DNA of 64,000 nucleotides from the NCBI GenBank assembly GCA_012513605.1, contig JAAZBV010000104.1:1-64000 (forward strand), written 5' to 3'. The notes under the pieces are model-generated. The model worked only from the letters and a program-made list of their open reading frames with translations, was not told the origin of the DNA and ran no database searches. The stretch comes from Desulfatiglans sp. GTDB taxonomy: Bacteria; Desulfobacterota; DSM-4660; Desulfatiglandales; HGW-15. A program made the translations under genes and the position numbers. Position 1 is the first letter of the stretch. Each line of letters begins with the position of its first letter. This document shows positions 30,152-37,581 of this stretch, piece by piece.

Positions 30152-31203
30152 AGGAGGAGAGGTGCAATGTCCTTGTCATAGGCGCTGGGCCTGCTGGCTC
30201 ATGTGCGGCAGGGATTGCAGCCCTGGCAGGTGTAAAGGTCCTTCTAATAGACAGAAAAAAGGAGATTGGTGAACCGGTAAGGTGTGCCGAGTTTATCCCA
30301 AGACAGCTTTTAAGCGAACTGGATTGTAAAAGGGATTTTATTGTCCAGCCTGTCAAAACCATGAAAAGTTTTCTGCCGGATAACAAGATGATAGAAACCC
30401 CTGGGCCCGGCCTTATGATAAACAGGAATATCCTTGATCAGGCACTGGCTCAAAATGCGAAAGATGCCGGTGCTGTTATCTGGACAGAGACCAGGGCCCT
30501 TGAATATGATAATGGCTGTGTCATGGCAGTCAAAGAGCGGGAACAGGTCCGGATAAAGGCAGACATTATAATCGGTGCAGACGGGCCACACACAAGGGCG
30601 GGGAGATGGATAGGGTCAATAAACAGGAATCTTATACCGGCTGTGCAGGCAAGGGTTCACTTAACAGAGGCAACCGAGAGCACAGAGGTATATTTTGATA
30701 AAAATTTTTTTGGCGGTTATGCATGGCTCTTTCCAAAGGGAGATACAGCTAATGTCGGGCTTGGCATCAAACGCTGGGGCAGCCCTGATAATATTCGAAG
30801 ATCACTATGTTACTTTTTACAAAATTTGAAGGAGCAGAATCGAATCACAGGAGAGGTCACAGGTTATAATGCAGGGTGGATACCGGCAGAGGCCCCCAGA
30901 AAGATCGTCAAAGGGAATATCATACTGGTTGGAGATGCTGCTGGCCACACCCATCCAATAACAGGGGCAGGGGTTAGCCAGGCAGTTATATGCGGCCATA
31001 TGGCAGGAGAACACGCAGCAGAGGCAGTAAAAAAGGGTGACCTGGGCCTCCTTAAAGAGTATGAGGAGGAATGGATAGACCTTTATGGAGAAAGTCAGCA
31101 AATAGCGGCACAAAGAAGGCAGCTTATGGAAAACAACTGGAATGACCTTGATAAGATAATAAAAAAATGCTGGGTAGTTTTTAAGGAGTATTATAAAAAT
31201 TGA
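30148..31203 (+). CDS. LipT-like FAD-dependent oxidoreductase (geranylgeranyl reductase family)
   Basis: 351 residues, soluble flavoprotein. The N-terminal FAD motif is VLVIGAGPAGSCAAG, then LIDRKKEIGEPVRCAEFIP as in geranylgeranyl-reductase-like enzymes. IIGADGPHTRAGRW is the central motif and LVGDAAGHTHPITGAGVSQA the C-terminal GD motif. In the alternative lipoate pathway of sulfur bacteria a flavoprotein of this family (LipT) sits beside the ligase and the LipS genes and is thought to supply electrons to them. Start ATG overlaps the ligase stop (ATGA). Function as LipT is from context; the bare fold also includes lipid reductases. Confidence 0.72.
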   Translation: MKEERCNVLVIGAGPAGSCAAGIAALAGVKVLLIDRKKEIGEPVRCAEFIPRQLLSELDCKRDFIVQPVKTMKSFLPDNKMIETPGPGLMINRNILDQALAQNAKDAGAVIWTETRALEYDNGCVMAVKEREQVRIKADIIIGADGPHTRAGRWIGSINRNLIPAVQARVHLTEATESTEVYFDKNFFGGYAWLFPKGDTANVGLGIKRWGSPDNIRRSLCYFLQNLKEQNRITGEVTGYNAGWIPAEAPRKIVKGNIILVGDAAGHTHPITGAGVSQAVICGHMAGEHAAEAVKKGDLGLLKEYEEEWIDLYGESQQIAAQRRQLMENNWNDLDKIIKKCWVVFKEYYKN

Positions 31204-32150
31204 CGAACCTTAATGACAGATTAAAACAATCAAGAGAACTCTCCTGGAAGAGGTTCGGGAAAAAGATCACCATGTATCTCCCCGGCATGTTCTCCCTTGA
31301 TGGCATGAGGGGAGATTACCCTGCCATCTCTATTACCGGTAAAAAATGTTCCCTTTTATGTGACCACTGTAAGGGCCAGCTTTTAAGAACCATGCCCCCT
31401 GCCATCACCCCTGAAGCGCTGGTGGAAAAGGCAATAGATTATGAAAAAAAAGGCTGCCCAGGTATACTCATTACAGGCGGATGTGACCGTGAGGGTAGGT
31501 TCCCCTGGAAAGAATTCCTGCCGGCAGTAAAGGAGATAAAGGAAAAGACAGGGCTTTTTGTCTCTGCACACAGCGGTATCCTTGAAGCTGAAACCGCAAA
31601 GGGGTTTAAAGAGGCAGGGGTTGACCAGGCATTGATGGATGTTATAGGGGATGACTCCACATATCAGAATATATGCCATGTTAGGCACGGCGTTTCAAAG
31701 ATATATGAAACGATCAGACACCTTGCAGATCAGGGCATAGATTTTATACCGCACATTATATGCGGGCTTGAGCATGGCAGAATAAGGCATGAAGCAAATG
31801 CCCTTGAAACGGTGGCAGGGTTTAAGCCGCGGCAACTGGTGATAATATCCCTTATGCCCCTGCCAAAAACCCCGCTCTGGGGAAGAACACCGCCCACTGC
31901 CGAAGAGATCGCAGAGATAATTATCAAGGCAAGGCTCATGATGCCTGATACTGTGCTAAGTCTCGGCTGCGCTAGGCAGAGAGGTGATATCCAAAAGGAG
32001 CTGCTTGCCATAGATGCAGGCATAAACAGGATGGCAATCCCTTCAGAAGAGGCCATATCGCATGCAAAGGGGTATGGCCTTGAGATAAAATATCAGAAGA
32101 CATGCTGCTCTGTCTCATTGCCATTTGAGAGAGAGGGGTGGAGTAAATAA
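31200..32150 (+). CDS. LipS2-like radical SAM protein (BioB-related)
   Basis: 316 residues. Radical SAM motif CSLLCDHC at about residue 48, followed by LITGGCDREGRFPW and barrel strands such as HIICGLEHG and SLMPLPKTPLWG. The end has SLGCARQRGDIQKELLAIDAG and GINRMAIPSEEAI plus a CC pair near the C-terminus that could ligate a second cluster. The start is a TTG overlapping the previous stop (TTGA). It should act with a LipS1 partner (best candidate 20168-21202) to insert both sulfurs of lipoyl. BioB itself is encoded elsewhere in the window and is clearly different. Confidence 0.65.
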   Translation: MTNLNDRLKQSRELSWKRFGKKITMYLPGMFSLDGMRGDYPAISITGKKCSLLCDHCKGQLLRTMPPAITPEALVEKAIDYEKKGCPGILITGGCDREGRFPWKEFLPAVKEIKEKTGLFVSAHSGILEAETAKGFKEAGVDQALMDVIGDDSTYQNICHVRHGVSKIYETIRHLADQGIDFIPHIICGLEHGRIRHEANALETVAGFKPRQLVIISLMPLPKTPLWGRTPPTAEEIAEIIIKARLMMPDTVLSLGCARQRGDIQKELLAIDAGINRMAIPSEEAISHAKGYGLEIKYQKTCCSVSLPFEREGWSK

Positions 32151-32337
32151 TTGGTTAAGAGTTTTTCAGGACTAATACTGCCAGGCAGCAGGGTTTATAA
32201 AGGTTACAATTTATATAGATAAAGTGAGGGCTATAACTCCTTGAAATATTGAATCTGTTCTGATAGCATCCCCCAAAAAATTGGATTATTGCATTCCTGT
32301 TTGTTTATGTCATTACCAGTAGAAAGGACCTAATAGC

Positions 32338-34458
32338 ATGCATTTTAAAGATCGTCACTTTTGCGGCCATATAACACCCGGTGATGAGGGCAGGACAATA
32401 CTCCTGGCCGGTTGGGTGGATGCCTTCAGGGATCACGGGGGGCTGCTTTTTATTCATCTGCGCGACCGGAGCGGCATTATGCAGATTGTTTTCAACCCTG
32501 AAACAGCATCTCCGGGGGTCTGTGAACAGGCTGCCGCCCTTCGCGCCGAATACTGTATCGCTGTGCAGGGCATAGTCAGGAAGAGGGAGGCAGGAACAGA
32601 AAACCCCAATATAGAGACAGGCACCATTGAACTTATGGTTAATGACCTCACACTCCTTTCAGAATCGGAGGCACTTCCCTTCACTGTTTCTGAAAAGGCA
32701 ATGGTCTCCGGCGCCCAGTCTTTGGGCGCTGAAAAGGTAAATGAGGAGCTGCGTCTTCAGTACAGGTACCTGGACATCAGGCGCGCTTCAGTAAGAGATA
32801 ACCTCATTGCCCGGCACCGCATATTCAAGTGCGTCCGTGATTTCCTGGATTCACGGGGTTTTCTGGAGATAGAGACACCCGTGCTTACCATGAGCACCCC
32901 TGAAGGGGCCAGGGATTATCTGGTGCCCAGCCGGGTTCACCAGGGTAACTTCTATGCCCTGCCCCAGTCACCGCAGCTTTTTAAACAGCTTTTGATGATA
33001 GGCGGCATGGAGCGCTATTACCAGTTGGCGCGTTGCTTCCGTGATGAAGACCTGCGGCCCAACAGGCAGCCTGAATTTACCCAGCTTGATATGGAGGCAT
33101 CCTTTATTGACGAGGAGTACATATATGAACTGGTCGAGGAGCTCACTGTCAGGATCTTTGCCGAGGGCGGTATTACCCTTTCCAGGCCGTTTCCCCGCAT
33201 AACACATAAGGAGGCAATGGAGACAACCGGTTCTGACAAGCCTGATCTGCGTTTCGGGCTCAGGTTTGTTGATGTAACAGACCTGTTTCAGGATACAAGC
33301 TATACCATCTTCCGCCAGATAATGCAGCGCGGGGGCTGTATAAAGGGGCTCAACATAAAGGGTCAGTCAGATAAACTCAGCAAGAATGTGCTTCAGAATG
33401 AATATGCAAAAGAGATTGCCCCGTCATTCGGGGCCAAGGGCATGACCTGGATGCGCGCCGAGGGTGGAAAACTGGAATCCAATATTGTACAGTTCTTCAG
33501 CGATAAAGAGCTTGATGGGCTCAAGGAGAGGTTTGATGTGAAGGATGGCGATGTCCTTATCATGGTAGCAGACCCCTCATACAGCGTGGTAGTATCAGCC
33601 CTCGGGCAATTGCGACTTCACCTGGCAGAGCGTCTGGGCCTGATCCCTGAGGATATTTTTTACCCTGTATGGGTCACGAATTTTCCCCTGTTTGAGGCAA
33701 CAGAGGATGGGGGTGTGACCTCCAGCCACCACCCCTTTACAGCGCCCGACCGTGTGGATTTTGATCCTGAAAATATCGATGACCTCCTTACCCTGCATTC
33801 CAGGGCCTATGACCTTGTGGTAAACGGGGAGGAATTGGGAGGAGGAAGTATCCGTATAAATGACCGCAACCTCCAACGAAAGATATTCAAGGCCCTGGGC
33901 CTTACAGAAGAGGATACTGCCCAGAAGTTCGGGTTTTTCCTGCGCGCCTTTGATTTTGGGGCGCCCCCTCATGGAGGACTGGCCCTGGGCATGGACAGGG
34001 CAGTCTCAATGATCCTTAGAACCCAGTCTATTCGCGAGGTCATTGCCTTCCCTAAAAACCGTAGCGCAGCATGCCCGCTTACAGGCGCACCTTCAATAGT
34101 AAAAAGGGCACAGCTTGCTGATCTTGGCCTGCTCAATCTGGAGACAAAGGAGAGGCTGCCCGGTGCAGAAAAACAGGATAACCTCCTTGACAGGGTCTCG
34201 TGGGTATCACGTATCAATATAAAAGAGGAGGAGAGGCCAATGCTTCAGGCTGTTCTTTCGCAGGCCAGAGATCTTGCTGCAGCAGCCACAAAGAATGCAG
34301 GGGACCTTGAGCCCGTATACACGGTTGTGCCTGTCTCCAATCGAATGAGGCCGGGGGTAAAGGCAGAACGATCAGATCTATCGCAGGCAGGCAGGCTTCT
34401 CGCTAACGCCCCTTCAGTAAAGGGCGATTATTTTAAAGTGGCGCCCATCCTTGAATAA
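32338..34458 (+). CDS. aspS: Aspartyl-tRNA synthetase with fused C-terminal GatC domain
   Basis: 706 residues, against about 590 for bacterial AspRS. Residues 1-600 are a complete AspRS: OB-fold anticodon domain, class II motif 2 in FRDEDLRPNRQPEFTQLDME, the bacterial GAD insertion, motif 3 GLALGMDRAV, and the usual end PLTGAPS. Residues about 618-706 are a GatC domain: VSWVSRINIKEEE, LEPVYTVVPVSNRMRPGV, and NAPSVKGDYFKVAPILE match the GatC beginning, middle and end. His33 in RDHGG is the residue type reported for non-discriminating AspRS, which charge both tRNA-Asp and tRNA-Asn. GatA-like and GatB-like genes follow within 14 nt. The fusion would tether the synthetase to its amidotransferase. 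Confidence 0.9.
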   Translation: MHFKDRHFCGHITPGDEGRTILLAGWVDAFRDHGGLLFIHLRDRSGIMQIVFNPETASPGVCEQAAALRAEYCIAVQGIVRKREAGTENPNIETGTIELMVNDLTLLSESEALPFTVSEKAMVSGAQSLGAEKVNEELRLQYRYLDIRRASVRDNLIARHRIFKCVRDFLDSRGFLEIETPVLTMSTPEGARDYLVPSRVHQGNFYALPQSPQLFKQLLMIGGMERYYQLARCFRDEDLRPNRQPEFTQLDMEASFIDEEYIYELVEELTVRIFAEGGITLSRPFPRITHKEAMETTGSDKPDLRFGLRFVDVTDLFQDTSYTIFRQIMQRGGCIKGLNIKGQSDKLSKNVLQNEYAKEIAPSFGAKGMTWMRAEGGKLESNIVQFFSDKELDGLKERFDVKDGDVLIMVADPSYSVVVSALGQLRLHLAERLGLIPEDIFYPVWVTNFPLFEATEDGGVTSSHHPFTAPDRVDFDPENIDDLLTLHSRAYDLVVNGEELGGGSIRINDRNLQRKIFKALGLTEEDTAQKFGFFLRAFDFGAPPHGGLALGMDRAVSMILRTQSIREVIAFPKNRSAACPLTGAPSIVKRAQLADLGLLNLETKERLPGAEKQDNLLDRVSWVSRINIKEEERPMLQAVLSQARDLAAAATKNAGDLEPVYTVVPVSNRMRPGVKAERSDLSQAGRLLANAPSVKGDYFKVAPILE

Positions 34459-34472
34459 CAGGAGAGATATTA

Positions 34473-35672
34473 ATGGAATTTGATTATTTTTTTCGCAACC
34501 CCGATCTACCGGCCATAGATGATGGCCCTTTAAAGGGTTTGAACATAGCGATCCAGCCGAATATAGCGGTAAAGGGGTGGCCATCTGATGCAGGGTCAAG
34601 GGCATTGTCAGGATATACTGCACTTGAAGATTCAACAGTCATTAAAAGGGTTAAAGATGCAGGGGCATATATAGGCGGCTCAACCCGCATGAGTGAATTT
34701 GGTTTTGGTTTAAATGAAAGTCATGCTGGTGAAGCGGTGAAACAGGGGGTTGCTGACGCTGAACTGCTTCTTGATATGACAGGTGAGGCAAGGGTTGCGG
34801 CAGCAGAGAGGGGTGTTCCAGGGTACAAACCCTCATATGGTCTCATATCACGCCTTGGTCTTACCAATCTGATCCCCTCCATGGAGAGCTGCGGGGTGAC
34901 ATCAAAAAATATCCAAAACATAAGGAATATACTTGCTGTTATAGCTGGTCAAGATGGCCTGGACTTTTCCATGCCCGATACTGATAGACCTGACTTCAGA
35001 AAGAGAGAGATTCTCCCTGCAAAGACAACCATTGGTCTTATAACTGAGGCGGTGAACATGCTGCCTGAAAAAGAGAGGGGGCTGTTTCAGGCGTCAATAA
35101 ACAGTCTGAAAGATTCGGGATTCATTATCAGGGAGTTTTCGCTTCCCGATTTTCATCTCTTTTCCCTGGTGCACAGTATAGCAGGGTCTGTGGAGGCCTC
35201 TTCCTGCGCGGGTCGATATGATTCGGTCAGATATGGTGAGCGAGCACCCGGTGCAAAAAACTGGAACGAGATGTATATTAAATCCCGCGGTGCAGCATTC
35301 GGAAGCCTGTTAAAATGTTTCCTGATACAGGGGGCCTATTTTCAGTTTGAACAGTACAGGTCATTTGAAGATGCCTGCCGTATAAGGGCCAGGCTGCTCA
35401 AGGAGATGGACAACATCTATTCTCACGCCGATTTTCTTGTCTTTCCTGCACTCAACCCCACTGGGACAGAAGAAACAGAGGGGCTTTCATCCATATACAA
35501 AAGGTTTTCATTTACCCTTTTTGCCAATGTGACCGGTCAGCCTGTACTCTGTCTCCCGGTAGCTTCAGGAGCGGGGCTACCAGGGGTCCAACTTGCAGGA
35601 CCGAGAAACAGTGATGCGGGTGTGCTCACACTGGGTGAATATATTCTGAACAGGCGTGATGGAGGTAAATGA
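34473..35672 (+). CDS. GatA-like amidase-fold protein lacking the catalytic triad
   Basis: 399 residues against about 485 for GatA. The fold is recognisable: DSTVIKRVKDAGAYIGGSTRMSEF-like stretch, GYKPSYGLISRLGL, and FANVTGQPVLCLPV near the end. The amidase-signature residues are not there. The catalytic Lys of A-I-K-D-N is Gln28 (AIQPN). The GGSSGGSA loop with the cis-Ser is replaced by GEAVKQGVADA. The nucleophile Ser of DTGGSIR is Ala106 in MTGEAR. No frameshift is needed to explain this, and the frame is intact. It should not hydrolyse glutamine and is either a structural subunit or has a new role. It starts 14 nt after aspS-gatC and overlaps gatB by 4 nt. Confidence 0.85.
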   Translation: MEFDYFFRNPDLPAIDDGPLKGLNIAIQPNIAVKGWPSDAGSRALSGYTALEDSTVIKRVKDAGAYIGGSTRMSEFGFGLNESHAGEAVKQGVADAELLLDMTGEARVAAAERGVPGYKPSYGLISRLGLTNLIPSMESCGVTSKNIQNIRNILAVIAGQDGLDFSMPDTDRPDFRKREILPAKTTIGLITEAVNMLPEKERGLFQASINSLKDSGFIIREFSLPDFHLFSLVHSIAGSVEASSCAGRYDSVRYGERAPGAKNWNEMYIKSRGAAFGSLLKCFLIQGAYFQFEQYRSFEDACRIRARLLKEMDNIYSHADFLVFPALNPTGTEETEGLSSIYKRFSFTLFANVTGQPVLCLPVASGAGLPGVQLAGPRNSDAGVLTLGEYILNRRDGGK

Positions 35673-37099
35673 TCATGGAATTTGAAGCGGTTATAGGATT
35701 GGAAATACATGTAGAACTCAATTGCGCCACCAAGCTCTTTTGTGACTGCCCCAATAATCCCGGAGATGAGCCCAATGCAAATACATGCCCGACCTGCCTG
35801 TGGTTCCCGGGCGCTGTCCCGCGTTTAAGTGAGGAGGCACTTAAAAAGGCCGCTCTTTTGTGCCTGGGGTTTGGCGCAGAACTACAGCCCGTCAGCGCAT
35901 TTGACCAGAAGGTATATTATTACCCTGACCTGCCAAAGGGTTATCAGCTTTCACAGGCGCATCTTCCCCTTTCCCGGGGCGGGGGCATTGAGATCACAAA
36001 TGAGGAGGGCGTTACCAGAAGGCTGCGCATCCACCATATCCATATGGAGGAGGATGTTGCCAAGCTTGTCCATGAGATGGAGGGCCGCACACCCATAAGC
36101 CTTGTTGACTTCAACCGGGCAGGCGCACCCCTTGTGGAGATCGTAACAGAACCCGATTTTCGAACCCCATTTGAGGCAATGGAATTTTTAAAGGCGCTTC
36201 GCACACAGGTCCGTTATGTGGGTTCATCCGAGTGCAGCATGGAAAACGGGACCATGCGGGCTGATGCCAATATATCAATAAGACCAAAGGGCACCACGGA
36301 GTTGAACACCAAGGTGGAGGTAAAGAACATGAACTCCATTAAGCATGTGGGTGATGCCATTGCCTATGAGATAAAACGACAGACCGAAAGTGTAATGGCT
36401 GGCGAGGCGGTTACTCTTCACACAAGGTTATGGGACCCTGACAAAAAGATCACATCCCCTATGCGCGCCAAGTTTGAAGGCCCCTGTGTGCCTGATCCTG
36501 TTGTGCCGGTAATAGAATTATCCAGTGAATGGATAGATGAGATGCGATCGCGACTCCCTGAGATGCCCTCAGAAAGGGCCGAAAGATTTGTAAAACAGTA
36601 TGGACTCACTGGTGATGAGGCCGTTTATCTGAGTTCAGACCCTGCCACTGCAAGGTATTTTGAGGAGCTGACAAAACAGGCCATTCAGCCCAGAACCGCT
36701 ATGCACTGGCTCATTACACAGCTTATTCCGGCAGTCAGGGAAAGGGGCCAGGAGCTGGACAATTCAAATGTAACCCCGGAAAGGTTCGGCGCACTCCTCA
36801 AGATGCTTGGCCGGGATGAGATAAACGCAAATGCTGCGCGTGAGGTGGTTATCTATATGTTTGATGGCAATGAATCACCTGAAGAGATTGTTAAAAGCCG
36901 CGGTTTTGTGCAGGTCTCAGATGAGGCCGCACTTGAATCCCTTATTGATCAGGTGTTATCTGAAGAGCCCGCTGCTGTTCAGGATGTGAGGTCAGGTTTG
37001 GAAAAGGCAAAGGGGTTTCTTGTTGGGCAGGTTATGAAGCTTTCAAAGGGTAAGGCCAATCCAAAGGTGGTAAAGGAACTGCTTGAAAAAAGGTTATGA
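35669..37099 (+). CDS. gatB: Divergent Asp/Glu-tRNA amidotransferase subunit B
   Basis: 476 residues, normal length. Motifs: VIGLEIHVELN, two cysteine pairs for zinc, YYYPDLPKGYQLSQ, HMEEDVAKLVHE, LVDFNRAGAPLVEIVTEPD, RADANISIRPKG, and a C-terminal YqeY-like tRNA-binding domain. It activates misacylated tRNA with ATP and transfers ammonia. Two departures: CLGLPG of the family is CLWFPG, and the nearly invariant AHDYRYFPEPD is shortened to GPCVPDPV. The ATG overlaps the GatA-like stop; ATG 35675 is a close alternative. The final 90 nt are repeated at 48132-48221. Partner is the fused GatC and the dead GatA, so ammonia supply is unexplained. Confidence 0.88.
   Translation: MIMEFEAVIGLEIHVELNCATKLFCDCPNNPGDEPNANTCPTCLWFPGAVPRLSEEALKKAALLCLGFGAELQPVSAFDQKVYYYPDLPKGYQLSQAHLPLSRGGGIEITNEEGVTRRLRIHHIHMEEDVAKLVHEMEGRTPISLVDFNRAGAPLVEIVTEPDFRTPFEAMEFLKALRTQVRYVGSSECSMENGTMRADANISIRPKGTTELNTKVEVKNMNSIKHVGDAIAYEIKRQTESVMAGEAVTLHTRLWDPDKKITSPMRAKFEGPCVPDPVVPVIELSSEWIDEMRSRLPEMPSERAERFVKQYGLTGDEAVYLSSDPATARYFEELTKQAIQPRTAMHWLITQLIPAVRERGQELDNSNVTPERFGALLKMLGRDEINANAAREVVIYMFDGNESPEEIVKSRGFVQVSDEAALESLIDQVLSEEPAAVQDVRSGLEKAKGFLVGQVMKLSKGKANPKVVKELLEKRL
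37010..37099 (+). repeat. Direct repeat, copy 1: gatB 3' end
   Basis: Ungapped match to 48132-48221; about 80 of 90 positions agree by eye. This copy forms the live end of gatB (..VGQVMKLSKGKANPKVV..). The two copies flank the 11-kb block of secreted proteins. Confidence 0.88.
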
Positions 37100-37259
37100 A
37101 AAAGATGTAAAGTTATCAGGTTTTATAATAACACCCTGATCCAGCATAAAGGTTTTCTTAATGAAGGGATGCTGTGGAACATTTTTGCAGCAATGCCAAC
37201 CGGGTTTACAGGCGGTTACCTGTAAAAGGATACGGCATTCCGCTTAAACAATCTTTTTA

Positions 37260-37575
37260 TATTCGATGGTGTAACGCCTGTCCAACCCCCTATTCTGCTT
37301 TATGATCTTGGCGGAGATATAACCTGCATGGTCAACCTTGATGAAGAGACAGAGAAGCAGATAATTGCTTCGCCAGAAATAATCCTCTACGGCATGACTG
37401 TATTTTTTTTTCAAGAAAAGTGATGAAAAACCGATAATACAGATAAGATAATAGAATATGATAAGCTTATTTCTCCGGCAGACGGTAAAGAGTCTCCTGA
37501 CAGGAACAGCACACGCTGACGAGTTGGAAAAATACTGCAATGACTGCAAAAGTGCAAACAAAGGAGATATAAAGA
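37260..37575 (+). pseudogene. Broken duplicate of the 42079-42651 gene 3' end and its downstream spacer
   Basis: From about 37300 to 37575 the sequence follows 42440-42702, including the MVNLDEETEKQ-type segment, the C-terminal LISPADGKESPDRNS stretch and the spacer up to the ribosome site of the next gene. The 5' two thirds of the gene are missing. A T-run at 37411-37420 is longer than in the intact copy and shifts the frame to an early stop. The region 37100-37259 before it has no recognisable gene. The duplicate places the next gene (37582) exactly where the intact copy places the gene at 42704. Confidence 0.82.
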
Positions 37576-37581
37576 AAAATA

